From positions 1-49,914 of IMG/VR virus record IMGVR_UViG_3300037247_000915: a stretch of 49,914 nucleotides of DNA. One strand, given 5' to 3'. Source of the DNA: a virus. Shown here piece by piece: positions 8,149-16,081 of the stretch (its first letter is position 1; each line of letters begins with the position of its first letter). The notes beneath the pieces were generated by a model. It had not been told where the DNA came from, searched no databases, and worked only from the letters and a program-made list of their open reading frames with translations. The position numbers and the translations under genes are program-made.

Positions 8149-8583
8149 ATGTTTAAGAAGATCATACAAAGCTACATCGCCTTTGCGTTGGCAATGTACG
8201 TGCTCGTCGGTGTTACCCCTACGTACGCGACAAACGGAGAAAGAGGAGATCTCTTCAACACCCACACAGTAGGAACCGATATTGCTCCGATTGTCGTGAC
8301 AATCCCTGGTATGGCAGGGCAGCAGGTGCACCTATACAGAGTCATTGCCAACTGTCGTGTTGGTTTCGCGACCCTCACCATCCATGATGGGACCACAAAA
8401 GTCTACGACAGCATCGTTACCGTACAAAGGCCTCGTAGAGAGTTCAACTGGGATGTCCCGTTTACTACTTCACTAGGCAACAGTATGACGGTAACACTCA
8501 ACGCTTGCAGTGTCGTTCCGGCTATTGGTGCTACCGGAGAGATGAGCATCGAAGCCGATCGTCACTTGCCGCATGGAAACTGA
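8149..8583 (+). CDS. Secreted beta-rich protein, first of a tandem pair (144 aa)
   Basis: Function not recognised. A signal peptide is visible (MFKK, a hydrophobic stretch to about residue 22, then PTYATNG, with likely cleavage after YA). The mature part is beta-rich and holds IVVTIPGMAGQQVHLY, which aligns with VVVTITGVANQNVHLY in the next protein, so the two are paralogues. Two Cys in the mature part (ANC and NAC) could form a disulphide. AAGGTG lies ahead of the ATG. Export by a phage gene amid DNA-modification genes is unusual. A cell-surface or periplasmic role is inferred. Confidence 0.75.
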   Translation: MFKKIIQSYIAFALAMYVLVGVTPTYATNGERGDLFNTHTVGTDIAPIVVTIPGMAGQQVHLYRVIANCRVGFATLTIHDGTTKVYDSIVTVQRPRREFNWDVPFTTSLGNSMTVTLNACSVVPAIGATGEMSIEADRHLPHGN

Positions 8584-8593
8584 GGAGACCATC

Positions 8594-9043
8594 ATGAACG
8601 TACGTAAGTTACTACCTCACATCGCAGTTTTTACCATTGCTCTTGCCATTGGACTTTCCGGTGTCAATTGGAGCCAAGCGGCACATACCGATCGGCCGGA
8701 TTCGTCCCAGAAGCACTATTCCCAGCAAGGTGGGACGATCACGAACTCTACAACCACGTCTGCCACTGATACTGCAGTCGTCGTTACGATTACCGGCGTC
8801 GCAAACCAGAACGTCCATCTGTACAGCATCGATGTGATTTGCAGTGCAGGGACATCGATGGTAACTGTTGACGACGGTGTCACTGAAATCTACAGCAAGC
8901 CTGTGAAAGCGAGTCCCAACCAAGAGCCGCGGAGGTGGATACCACCATTGACGATGGACGACGGCAGCGACGCCGTAGTGACGCTGGCAACCTGCGGATC
9001 CGGCAACACGGGAACGCTCATCGTCCAAGCCGACCGTTGGTAA
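8594..9043 (+). CDS. Secreted beta-rich protein, second of a tandem pair (149 aa)
   Basis: Paralogue of the preceding gene, with unknown function. An in-frame ATG at 8573 exists, but ATG 8594 has GAGGAG (8582-8587) at proper spacing and begins a normal signal peptide (MNVRKLL, hydrophobic core, SQAAH). The mature half shares the VTITG-Q-VHLY strand pair, a DDGVTEIYS segment matching HDGTTKVYDS, and two Cys at similar places (VIC and ATC). Divergence is high, so the duplication is old. It follows the first copy by 10 bases. Confidence 0.75.
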   Translation: MNVRKLLPHIAVFTIALAIGLSGVNWSQAAHTDRPDSSQKHYSQQGGTITNSTTTSATDTAVVVTITGVANQNVHLYSIDVICSAGTSMVTVDDGVTEIYSKPVKASPNQEPRRWIPPLTMDDGSDAVVTLATCGSGNTGTLIVQADRW

Positions 9044-9049
9044 AGCGTT

Positions 9050-9457
9050 ATGACACGTAAGAACTCCAATAGATCCAAGCCTAGCTACGTGAGAAGGCTA
9101 GGCTTGGAGAGGGCGGTGAAGTCAGGCTTCTACATCTTCGTCAAGGGGAAGATCCGTCCGAGCATAGCTCTAGGGTTGCCCCGTAAGGTCGTTCGCTCCC
9201 TAGCCGAGAAAGCCTGCAGAGAACGTGTAAATAGGGAGAATGTACGGGCAAATCGTAAGGCACGGAAGGTATTCCGCAAGAAGAATAAGCAGGCTCGTGA
9301 GTTCAACGACCTCGCTAACGCCATGCCGAGTTGGCAACGGCATTACTGGGCTAGACGCATTAGCAAGGACAAAGCTAGCTACGTAGGTTTGAGGCACAAG
9401 GACGTCAAGGCTTTAGCGAAGTTCATCAAAAACAACCCAACCCAACCCGAAAGGTAG
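9050..9457 (+). CDS. Very basic hypothetical protein (135 aa)
   Basis: Function not recognised. About a third of the residues are Lys or Arg, and the central stretch (residues 55-80) is a likely positively charged helix, which suggests nucleic-acid binding. There is no signal peptide, unlike the two genes before it. Start at ATG 9050 with a weak ribosome binding site, seven bases after the preceding stop. It is in the same transcript as the nucleotide enzymes downstream. Confidence 0.65.
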   Translation: MTRKNSNRSKPSYVRRLGLERAVKSGFYIFVKGKIRPSIALGLPRKVVRSLAEKACRERVNRENVRANRKARKVFRKKNKQAREFNDLANAMPSWQRHYWARRISKDKASYVGLRHKDVKALAKFIKNNPTQPER

Positions 9458-9461
9458 TCTA

Positions 9462-9860
9462 ATGGATTACACCCTATCTGGACAAGTAATCGACTGGCAC
9501 CTAACTAACGGCGGATTCTGTGATACCCCCGAGGTATACAAACATCATACCCTTCGGCTCCTCCACGAAGCAACCGAACTCTGCCTAGCCGCCGGTGCAA
9601 ATGATGTGCAGATCCTAGAGGTTTGCAACGACGAGATCAGCAAGCACCTCGAGAAAGTAGGGTGCACAACGATTGATCTCGAGAACATGGTCGAAGAGGT
9701 TGCCGACGTGGCTATCCTCCTTGAGGTGTTCGCGCAGTATACCGAGATCTTCATCGACGACGCCGTCCATGACAAGCTGGGCGTCCTACTCGAACGTCAG
9801 TGGACTGCTGATGAGCACGGAGTCCTCTGGCGTAAGAAGGAAGAGGAGCCAAGCTGGTGA
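9462..9860 (+). CDS. MazG-like NTP pyrophosphohydrolase
   Basis: Predicted all-alpha NTP pyrophosphatase that hydrolyses (d)NTPs or an altered nucleotide to the monophosphate. The metal-binding signature ExxE...ExxD is visible as HEATELC (E36, E39) and EEVADVAI (E79, D82). Length 132 aa is usual for phage single-domain forms. AAGG lies ahead of the ATG. The stop overlaps the GTG start of the next gene. Its place among preQ0 genes suggests nucleotide-pool management; substrate unknown. Confidence 0.75.
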   Translation: MDYTLSGQVIDWHLTNGGFCDTPEVYKHHTLRLLHEATELCLAAGANDVQILEVCNDEISKHLEKVGCTTIDLENMVEEVADVAILLEVFAQYTEIFIDDAVHDKLGVLLERQWTADEHGVLWRKKEEEPSW

Positions 9861-10234
9861 AGATCACCCTTTGCGGGTCAACCCGCTTCATGGAGCAATT
9901 CCACGCATGGGATCGGTGGCTCACTCTCCAAGGACACGTCGTCTATTCGGTTGCAGGACCGACTAAGCGCGATTGGGAAGTAACCGACGAGCAGAGAGTA
10001 ACCCTCAACTTGGTGTACCTTGCCAAGATTGAGGAATCCGATGCTATCCTCATCATCGACCGCCCGTTTGTACCGAAAGATGTGGAAGGTGGTGACCTTC
10101 GCAATGGTCTCCAAGCTGTAAGTTACATCGGGAAAGGTATGGAACGGGAGAGGGAATGGGCGCGCATTCGGGGTAAAACTGTCTACTATGTCGGTGGGGA
10201 GTGTTGGCTCGCACTAAGGCGGGAGTGGGATTGA
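9857..10234 (+). CDS. Nucleoside 2-deoxyribosyltransferase-like protein
   Basis: Resembles the deoxyribosyltransferase superfamily by the N-terminal KITLCGSTRF, an alternating alpha/beta pattern, EESDAILIIDRP and a C-terminal GKTVYYVGGE strand. Such enzymes cleave or exchange the N-glycosidic bond of deoxynucleosides. The short form (125 aa) is also close to DUF4406-type proteins, whose activity is not settled. The GTG start overlaps the MazG-like stop by four bases. It could help recycle or screen bases in a cell making 7-deazaguanine; this is inference. Confidence 0.65.
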   Translation: MKITLCGSTRFMEQFHAWDRWLTLQGHVVYSVAGPTKRDWEVTDEQRVTLNLVYLAKIEESDAILIIDRPFVPKDVEGGDLRNGLQAVSYIGKGMEREREWARIRGKTVYYVGGECWLALRREWD

Positions 10235-10788
10235 TGTATACCATATCGAGGGAGATTGGGATCGATGCTGGGCATCGAGTCCCAACACACGGATCCAAAT
10301 GTAGGAACCTACACGGGCATCGCTATACTATCCAGGCGATCTGTCGGTCTGAAGCCCTCCACGAGAAGGGCGAGCAGAAAGATATGGTGATCGACTTCGG
10401 TTTCCTGAAAGAGGAAATGATGAACGAGATCGACGCACACTGCGATCATGGTCTCATCCTCTGGCGTCTCGACCCACTCCTCAATCTCCTCGCACCGCAG
10501 GACGATAAGGGGTGGAAGATCCTTGACGACGCCATCGAGGCCAAAGGATACTGTACAGAAACGAACTTGCACGCGGGATTCGGGAAGCTCTATGTTATTC
10601 CGGAGATCCCAACCGCTGAGGTGCTTGCCAAGCATTGGTTCTACCGCCTGAAGGATCGTGTGGCGGATCGATCGGACGGGCATGCGCGCTTAACGGCAGT
10701 CAAGGTTTGGGAAACACCTAATTGCTGGGCAGTATACAGGGAGCATTCGCAATGGCCCGTCCGAGAAGTCGCTCCAGAAGGCCGCTGA
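10234..10788 (+). CDS. queD: QueD, 6-carboxy-5,6,7,8-tetrahydropterin synthase
   Basis: Makes 6-carboxytetrahydropterin from dihydroneopterin triphosphate, the second step to preQ0. Zinc His are at 14, 27 and 29 (AGHRVP and NLHGHRYT), with Cys23 in SKCRNLHGH as the catalytic Cys. Later family blocks are VIDFGFLK, CDHGLIL, PTAEVLA and VKVWETPNCWAVY. An upstream in-frame GTG exists, but ATG 10234 overlaps the previous stop by one base. At 184 aa it is longer than bacterial QueD (about 120), with an insertion of about 45 residues before PTAEVLA. It overlaps the HTH gene by 37 bases. Confidence 0.95.
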   Translation: MYTISREIGIDAGHRVPTHGSKCRNLHGHRYTIQAICRSEALHEKGEQKDMVIDFGFLKEEMMNEIDAHCDHGLILWRLDPLLNLLAPQDDKGWKILDDAIEAKGYCTETNLHAGFGKLYVIPEIPTAEVLAKHWFYRLKDRVADRSDGHARLTAVKVWETPNCWAVYREHSQWPVREVAPEGR

Positions 10789-11231
10789 TCGAGTTCGTCC
10801 TTGCCGAGGCTGACCGCTTTGGGATCTCGATGCAGATCCTCGAGAAACAGGCCGGCTTAGCGAAAGGGACAATCGGTAACTGGGGGCGTGACAAGTACGA
10901 GCCTAAGTTGGGGAACATTCAAGCAGCTGGAAACGTACTGGGGTATGAGCTATGTTGGAGACCGAGATACGAGACGAGTCAGAACGGAGTGGAACCTCAC
11001 GGAAGGGTCGATTTCCTGTCATTGAGCTGTTTGGCCCAACTATACAGGGCGAGGGAGCACTTGCAGGAGTCCGATCGCACTTTGTCCGTTTTGGAGGCTG
11101 CCCTTACCGTTGCAAATGGTGTGACTCCATGCACGCCGTCGACCCAGTCAAAATCAAAGCCACCGCTACTTGGTCAGGGCCAGGAGGCATCGTCGGCGCG
11201 CTCGGCAGGTTACAACCATCAAGGTGGGTGA
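10752..11231 (+). CDS. XRE-like HTH protein with long overlap into queE
   Basis: The first 70 residues hold a plausible helix-turn-helix (ISMQILEKQAGLAKGTIGNWG) followed by NIQAAGNVLGYELCWRP, as in small XRE-family regulators. Start chosen at ATG 10752 (MARPRSR). The frame does not stop after the HTH but continues to 11231, overlapping queE by 280 bases in another frame. The tail (low complexity, Ser/Gln-rich at the end) looks like a by-product of the queE reading frame. The HTH part is well supported, the tail less so. It may regulate this cluster. Confidence 0.6.
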   Translation: MARPRSRSRRPLIEFVLAEADRFGISMQILEKQAGLAKGTIGNWGRDKYEPKLGNIQAAGNVLGYELCWRPRYETSQNGVEPHGRVDFLSLSCLAQLYRAREHLQESDRTLSVLEAALTVANGVTPCTPSTQSKSKPPLLGQGQEASSARSAGYNHQGG

Positions 11232-11719
11232 CCCTATCTGGTGGTGATCCTGTCATGTGGGACCTCGGCCCACTTACAGATCTCCTCCGTCAAAAGTACT
11301 ACGTAGCAGTCGAGACCGAGGGTGCGATGTGGCGTCCTTGGCTAGAGTATTGTCAAATGGTCACGCTCTCGCCTAAGGGACCCAGCTCTGGGATGCTCGA
11401 CAAGCTCAACCACAACGTGCTGGGGCAATACGCGCAAGTGGCATCTTTCGGTGATCTTTGTCCGATTGCCATGAAGATCGTCGTCTTCAGCCTTGAGGAT
11501 CTCATGTTCGCAAGGGAGATGTTCGGACGCTATCCCATGTTCAAACCGTTCCTCTCCGTCGGGACACCCCTAAACATCCCGCACAACTCGACCAAGTTCG
11601 AAATCTGCAGCCGTATGCTGTGGTTGTTCGAGGAGGCTCTGAAGTACGACGACCTAGTCGACGCAACAATCATACCCCAGCTACACGTGTTGGCCTGGGG
11701 ACACGAAAAGGGAGTCTGA
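10952..11719 (+). CDS. queE: QueE, 7-carboxy-7-deazaguanine synthase (radical SAM)
   Basis: Radical-SAM ring contraction of 6-carboxytetrahydropterin to 7-carboxy-7-deazaguanine, the third step to preQ0. The N-terminal IELFGPTIQGEG block (from residue 24) and the Fe-S motif CPYRCKWC (C50, C54, C57) are diagnostic, with TLSGGDP and the VETEG region downstream. 255 aa. ATG 10952 gives about 20 extra residues before the conserved part. The stop is two bases before folE (CTGACATG). The overlap with the HTH gene is noted there. Confidence 0.95.
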   Translation: MLETEIRDESERSGTSRKGRFPVIELFGPTIQGEGALAGVRSHFVRFGGCPYRCKWCDSMHAVDPVKIKATATWSGPGGIVGALGRLQPSRWVTLSGGDPVMWDLGPLTDLLRQKYYVAVETEGAMWRPWLEYCQMVTLSPKGPSSGMLDKLNHNVLGQYAQVASFGDLCPIAMKIVVFSLEDLMFAREMFGRYPMFKPFLSVGTPLNIPHNSTKFEICSRMLWLFEEALKYDDLVDATIIPQLHVLAWGHEKGV

Positions 11720-11720
11720 C

Positions 11721-12305
11721 ATGGCTAACAAACTAACAAAACCCCCACGTAAGGGTATCAATCGATTTGCGAATATGGAACAGCATGTACAAGGGCTACT
11801 AATCGAGATGGGTCTCGATCCAAGGGAGTTAGGTCTCGAGGAGACGCCGAGGCGTGTGACCGCGTATCTACTGGAGTTCGTTAAGCCATTTCCTGACAAC
11901 ATCTGGACAGGCGTCTTCGACGCCGGTGGGTATTCGGGTATTATCACCCTATCGAACATTCCATTCCGGATGATTTGTGAACATCACCTACTACCGGCCC
12001 TTGGCCATGCTGCTATCGGGTACATCCCCCATAAGCAGATCCTAGGGCTGAGTAAGTTGCCCAGGCTCGTCGACGCCGTCGGCACAGAGCGACCGAGCCT
12101 GCAAGAGAAGATAACCGACAGGATCGTCGACCTCCTCGAGGAGCACATCGAGCCGTCAGGTACGATATGCGTCATCAAAGCTGAGCATACATGCGTAGCA
12201 TGCCGGGGCGTCGCAACACCCGGCATCGTTACGACTACGTCCTCCGTCAAGGGCAACTTCAGAAACGTACCCGCAGCCCGCGAAGAGTTCTTTCACCTAA
12301 TCTAA
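11721..12305 (+). CDS. folE: FolE, GTP cyclohydrolase I
   Basis: Converts GTP to dihydroneopterin triphosphate, the entry step of preQ0 synthesis. Family motifs: GLEETPRRV (39-46), zinc site CEHHLLP (C86, H88, H89), GYIPHKQILGLSKLPRLVD (100-118) and EHTCVACRGV with C158. 194 aa, usual length. GGGAG precedes the ATG. Having its own FolE lets the phage raise flux into 7-deazaguanine independently of host folate synthesis. Confidence 0.96.
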   Translation: MANKLTKPPRKGINRFANMEQHVQGLLIEMGLDPRELGLEETPRRVTAYLLEFVKPFPDNIWTGVFDAGGYSGIITLSNIPFRMICEHHLLPALGHAAIGYIPHKQILGLSKLPRLVDAVGTERPSLQEKITDRIVDLLEEHIEPSGTICVIKAEHTCVACRGVATPGIVTTTSSVKGNFRNVPAAREEFFHLI

Positions 12306-12315
12306 GGAGTCTATA

Positions 12316-12684
12316 ATGGTTAAGCCACCACCTTCAGCCCTCGGGGTCCACATTCCGGTCGAATCAGCTCCCTTGGAACCTCCTACCCCCAAACAAGACG
12401 CAACCGTAGGCATCGTATCCGCCCTCAGCGAGTTCCCTGGAAAACGGGAATACATGGGAACAATCCGGACGGCCTCGGGGGACGAGTACAAGGTCTACAT
12501 GCCAATCGTGTACGACTACGCCTGTATCGATATGAGCAAGCCAAATGCCCAATACGAGTTGGGAGCAAAGAGCATCGGCATACCGTACACTGAGTTCCAG
12601 GCCTGGGCCTTCCCCGACGCCCAACTCGTAATGAACAAGCTGTCCAACGCAATCGACATGCTTTGCCTTGGAGACAAAAGATGA
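12316..12684 (+). CDS. Unknown protein between folE and dpdA (122 aa)
   Basis: Function not recognised. It has a Pro-rich N-terminus (about 30 residues) and then a mixed alpha/beta domain with YMGTIRTASGDEYKVYMPIVYDY and a hydrophobic C-terminus. No Cys-rich or catalytic signature is seen, and it does not look like QueF or a known amidotransferase. AAGGAG precedes the ATG, and ATGA overlap couples it to dpdA, so a role in the DNA-modification step (partner or substrate handling) is possible. Confidence 0.7.
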   Translation: MVKPPPSALGVHIPVESAPLEPPTPKQDATVGIVSALSEFPGKREYMGTIRTASGDEYKVYMPIVYDYACIDMSKPNAQYELGAKSIGIPYTEFQAWAFPDAQLVMNKLSNAIDMLCLGDKR

Positions 12685-13427
12685 GTAAGTTCGCGCCAGT
12701 CGCGCCACCCCTAATGTTGTTAGACCTGAAAAGAAAAAATGCGTTAGGCGACTACCACTTACTGCTCGCCCACGACGTGGTCGCCCAGAAGGAGCTCTAC
12801 CACGAGATCTTCGACGACCTCGACGAGCAGCCTTTCATCATCATGGACAACTCCGTGATCGAACTCGGCGAACCCGTAAGCAACGAGATCATGGAGGAGG
12901 CCGTCAGGATCGTCAGGACGGACCTCGTCGTGCTGCCAGACGCCATCGCTGATCCGAAGCGAACGATCGAGATGAGTACCGAGACGGCATTGTTGTGGCG
13001 CTCTGAGGGTATCGATACTGGGTTCCTCTGCGTACCGCAAGGTACAACGATGGGCGAGTTTACCGACTGTGCCGAGCAACTCATGAAGCTGCCAGGTGTC
13101 CAAGCATGGGGCGTTCCGCGGCACGCGACCGCCAAGTTGGGAACACGTCACCATCTCGTGTACGCCTTGATGGTGCTCAAACCCATGTTCACGATGCACC
13201 TACTCGGGTTCTCCGACAACCTGGTCGATGACATCTCCGTCGCCCGTGCAACAGGTGTCAACGGCATTGACTCGGCAGTCCCAATCAGGTTAGGACTACT
13301 CGACGAGCCGTTCCACACGCACATCGACTCCCATCCGCCACGGGGCGACTACTGGGAGGCAGCAAAAGAGGCAACACCGACTGTCCTCGAGAACCTCGCC
13401 AAGATCCGTGGCTGGATTACGCCATAA
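12681..13427 (+). CDS. dpdA: DpdA-like DNA guanine transglycosylase (TGT superfamily)
   Basis: Predicted to exchange guanine in phage DNA for preQ0. The sequence follows the TGT-barrel pattern of phage DpdA proteins: FIIMDNSVIELG (D56), VVLPDAIADPKRT (D87), LCVPQGTTMGEF, WGVPRHA and HLLGFSDN, then GIDSAVPIRLG (D198). There is no zinc-binding Cys cluster, which sets it apart from bacterial tRNA transglycosylase. At 248 aa it is short. ATG 12681 (GGAGA upstream, ATGA overlap) is preferred to an upstream TTG. Assignment rests on family resemblance plus a complete preQ0 pathway next door; target sequence context unknown. Confidence 0.82.
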   Translation: MSKFAPVAPPLMLLDLKRKNALGDYHLLLAHDVVAQKELYHEIFDDLDEQPFIIMDNSVIELGEPVSNEIMEEAVRIVRTDLVVLPDAIADPKRTIEMSTETALLWRSEGIDTGFLCVPQGTTMGEFTDCAEQLMKLPGVQAWGVPRHATAKLGTRHHLVYALMVLKPMFTMHLLGFSDNLVDDISVARATGVNGIDSAVPIRLGLLDEPFHTHIDSHPPRGDYWEAAKEATPTVLENLAKIRGWITP

Positions 13428-13441
13428 CAGGGATTACTGTA

Positions 13442-15865
13442 GTGGCGACACCTAAGGAAAGAGCGTTAGCTCCAGTTCGCGCCTGTAAGAAGCGCGGTAC
13501 GAAGCCAAGGAGGCCCAAGGGATGTAAGGACTGTCCCTTCAGGGGTAAGAAGGTCGGTAACCGCGGTAAGGTCTCTGCACCGCTAATGGCAATTGGCGAG
13601 TCACCCGGTGGCCAAGAACGCTCGAAGGGCTTCCCACTAGTAGGTCCTTCGGGCGAAATCTTCTTCTCAGCCTTTCCAGAGGACGTAGACGTAGATAAGA
13701 TTGCCTATATCTCGAATGCGCTGCAGTGTCTCCCTAAGAAGTCCGCCGGTGTAAAAGACCCACAACAAATGTGGCGTGCAACGCAAAGCTGTTCGTCCCG
13801 GCTGCTAAAAGACATCAAGAAGTACCCCCGCAAGGTCATCCTTGCAATGGGTAACTTCGCAGCGGGGGCTTTATTGGGCAATTCTAACTTCAAGATTACC
13901 AAGGAGCGTGGTAAGTTGTTTACCTCTCCCCTTGCTGAGGTCGGGATCATACCGGCAGTGCACCCAGCAGCTCTCCTTCGTGGGACGGGTAACTATCGAC
14001 AGTTCGTAGCAGACGTACGTTATGCACTCCATCTATCCCAAGGTGGGGACGTCAAGAAATTCGTCAAGGCGAAAGTGTATGTTGTCAGTGATCCGGGGTG
14101 TGCGAAATCCCTTGCTAAGTTCTTGAAAACACAGCCGTATTTAGCTAACGATATTGAAGCGACTGGGCTCAGTAGACGTAGCGATAGAGTACTATGTATC
14201 GGTATTGCATATAAACCTGAGATAGTTTTCGTATTCACTCCTAATGTAATTAAGCACCTTAAACCTCTCTTCGAGTCTAAGACCCCACGATTCATCTGGC
14301 AGAACGGTAAGTTTGACATAGGGTTCCTACGTCGTGATGGGTTACCAGCTCGCGTAGACGAAGATACTATGTTGCTGTCCTACGCACTCGATGAATCCGG
14401 CGGTATTCACGGTCTGGAACAAATTAGCTCCGACCTTCTTGGTGCACCAGACTACAAGTACATGGTCAAGCCGTGGATAAAGAAAAAGGGCGACTCGTAC
14501 GACCTCATACCCAAGAAGGTGTTGTACGAATACTGCGGGATCGACGTTAGTTTGACCCTCCAGAATTTCCACATTCTACGTCCCTGGGTTAGGGAAGACG
14601 ACAACCTCGAGAAGCTCTACACTAAGGTACTGATCCCCGCATCGGAACTGTTGTATCACGTCGAGCGGGCTGGAATTCAAGTTGATCTGGAACATATCGA
14701 GAAGATCGAGCGCTTCTATCGCATCAAGAGGAATGCAGCACACTGGTACGTGGAGCGCGTCATTGGGCGGCCAATCAACCTGAACAGTCCGGATCAGGTC
14801 GCGAAGTTGCTCTACGATGACATGGGACTCAAACCCAAACGACGTGGCGAACGCTCGACGGCTAAGGAAATCCTCGAGAAACTGCCGCAGAACGGTGTTG
14901 TCAAGGCAATCCGTCGTTTCCGTAAGGCTTCTAAGGCGTACTCAACCTACGTTACTGGCATCTACAAGGTCGTTGACTCAGAAACAGGACGAGTCTATGC
15001 AACATTCAAAATCCACGGAACTCGAACGGGCCGCCTCTCTTCGGCTGAGCCAAACTTGCAAAACATTCCGCGCGAATCTCTCCTCCGCGGCATGTTTGTC
15101 GCAAGACCTGGCCACAAGCTTATCGAGATCGACCTCAACCAAGCAGAGCTTAGAAGCCTTGCGTGCCTCTCGAACGACCCAATCCTCATCGATATCTACA
15201 CATCCACCGACAGGTCAATCCACGACGAACTCGCAGTGAAGCTGTACGGGAAGGACTTCGATCACGAAGGTAAGATGCGTGCCAAGATGCTTAACTTCGG
15301 TATTATATACGGGCGCGAGGGTCCCAGTATCGCCGAACAGCTTGGTATCGCTGTGCGTGAAGGTTGGCGGATGGTTCATACATGGTTTGAAACCTTTCCA
15401 GTCGCGCACAAGTTCATTAAGGCGTGTCGTAAGTGTCCACGGCAGAACAGAACAATCACCACGACGTTTGGGAGAAAGAAACGCCATCGCATCGTCGCGA
15501 AGAGTAACCTCAAGACGCTGCAGAACGAGGCCGCGAACTTCCCACACCAGTCCATCGTCAGCGATATCACACTGCTCGCGGCGATCAGGCTGCGTCCCAT
15601 CCTGCAAGCGATCGGCGTCGAGATTGTCAACCTGATCCACGACTCTATCCTCATCGAATGTCCAGACGATCCAGCTATCATCGATGCGGCTAAGAAGTTG
15701 TGCATCGGTGTGATGGAGAGTATCGGCCCCGAATGGGGGCTTACAAGGGTACCGTTCAAGGCAGAAGGTAAGATCGGCGATCGCTGGGGTGAGGACTACA
15801 TGGAAGACGCCACACGCCCCGAACCACCCCCACCACCACCAGAACCCCTAAAGGAGGCCGCATAA
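13442..15865 (+). CDS. Uracil-DNA glycosylase / DNA polymerase I fusion
   Basis: Replicative family A polymerase with an N-terminal Fe-S uracil-DNA glycosylase-like domain. UDG part (1-200): Cys 28, 31, 96 and 117, motif GESPGGQE (52-59) and HPAALLRG (H174). The 3'-5' exonuclease (about 210-385) has DIEATGL (D237, E239), NGKFDIGFL (D292) and YCGIDVS (D368). Polymerase: motif A EIDLNQAELRS (D564), motif B RAKMLNFGIIYG (613-624), motif C HDS (733-735). Motif C normally reads HDE. GTG start; Pro-rich C-terminal tail. No helicase-primase seen beside it. Confidence 0.93.
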   Translation: MATPKERALAPVRACKKRGTKPRRPKGCKDCPFRGKKVGNRGKVSAPLMAIGESPGGQERSKGFPLVGPSGEIFFSAFPEDVDVDKIAYISNALQCLPKKSAGVKDPQQMWRATQSCSSRLLKDIKKYPRKVILAMGNFAAGALLGNSNFKITKERGKLFTSPLAEVGIIPAVHPAALLRGTGNYRQFVADVRYALHLSQGGDVKKFVKAKVYVVSDPGCAKSLAKFLKTQPYLANDIEATGLSRRSDRVLCIGIAYKPEIVFVFTPNVIKHLKPLFESKTPRFIWQNGKFDIGFLRRDGLPARVDEDTMLLSYALDESGGIHGLEQISSDLLGAPDYKYMVKPWIKKKGDSYDLIPKKVLYEYCGIDVSLTLQNFHILRPWVREDDNLEKLYTKVLIPASELLYHVERAGIQVDLEHIEKIERFYRIKRNAAHWYVERVIGRPINLNSPDQVAKLLYDDMGLKPKRRGERSTAKEILEKLPQNGVVKAIRRFRKASKAYSTYVTGIYKVVDSETGRVYATFKIHGTRTGRLSSAEPNLQNIPRESLLRGMFVARPGHKLIEIDLNQAELRSLACLSNDPILIDIYTSTDRSIHDELAVKLYGKDFDHEGKMRAKMLNFGIIYGREGPSIAEQLGIAVREGWRMVHTWFETFPVAHKFIKACRKCPRQNRTITTTFGRKKRHRIVAKSNLKTLQNEAANFPHQSIVSDITLLAAIRLRPILQAIGVEIVNLIHDSILIECPDDPAIIDAAKKLCIGVMESIGPEWGLTRVPFKAEGKIGDRWGEDYMEDATRPEPPPPPPEPLKEAA

Positions 15866-16071
15866 TGACCACACAGGATCTCGACCACCCGTTAGACCTA
15901 AACCAGTTCGAGTACGAACGTACCTTGGAGGCGCGGGAGCGAGCGATCAAACGGCTTGACACCCTTCTGGAAGAACGCCGTAGGCTCGATGGGGAGGCCA
16001 AACAAGCGGGCGACGTCGTCTCAATACTAACGATGTGCGCACGCCTCCTGGGCGAGCGCGTCCGTAAGTAG
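15865..16071 (+). CDS. Small coiled-coil hypothetical protein (68 aa)
   Basis: Function not recognised. Residues 15-60 are a charged, probably coiled-coil helix (Glu, Arg and Leu at heptad-like spacing). The ATG overlaps the polymerase stop by one base (TAATG), and AAGGAGG lies 15 to 9 bases ahead in the polymerase 3' end. Possibly a polymerase accessory, judged only by coupling. Confidence 0.6.
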   Translation: MTTQDLDHPLDLNQFEYERTLEARERAIKRLDTLLEERRRLDGEAKQAGDVVSILTMCARLLGERVRK

Positions 16072-16081
16072 AGGCCACGTG

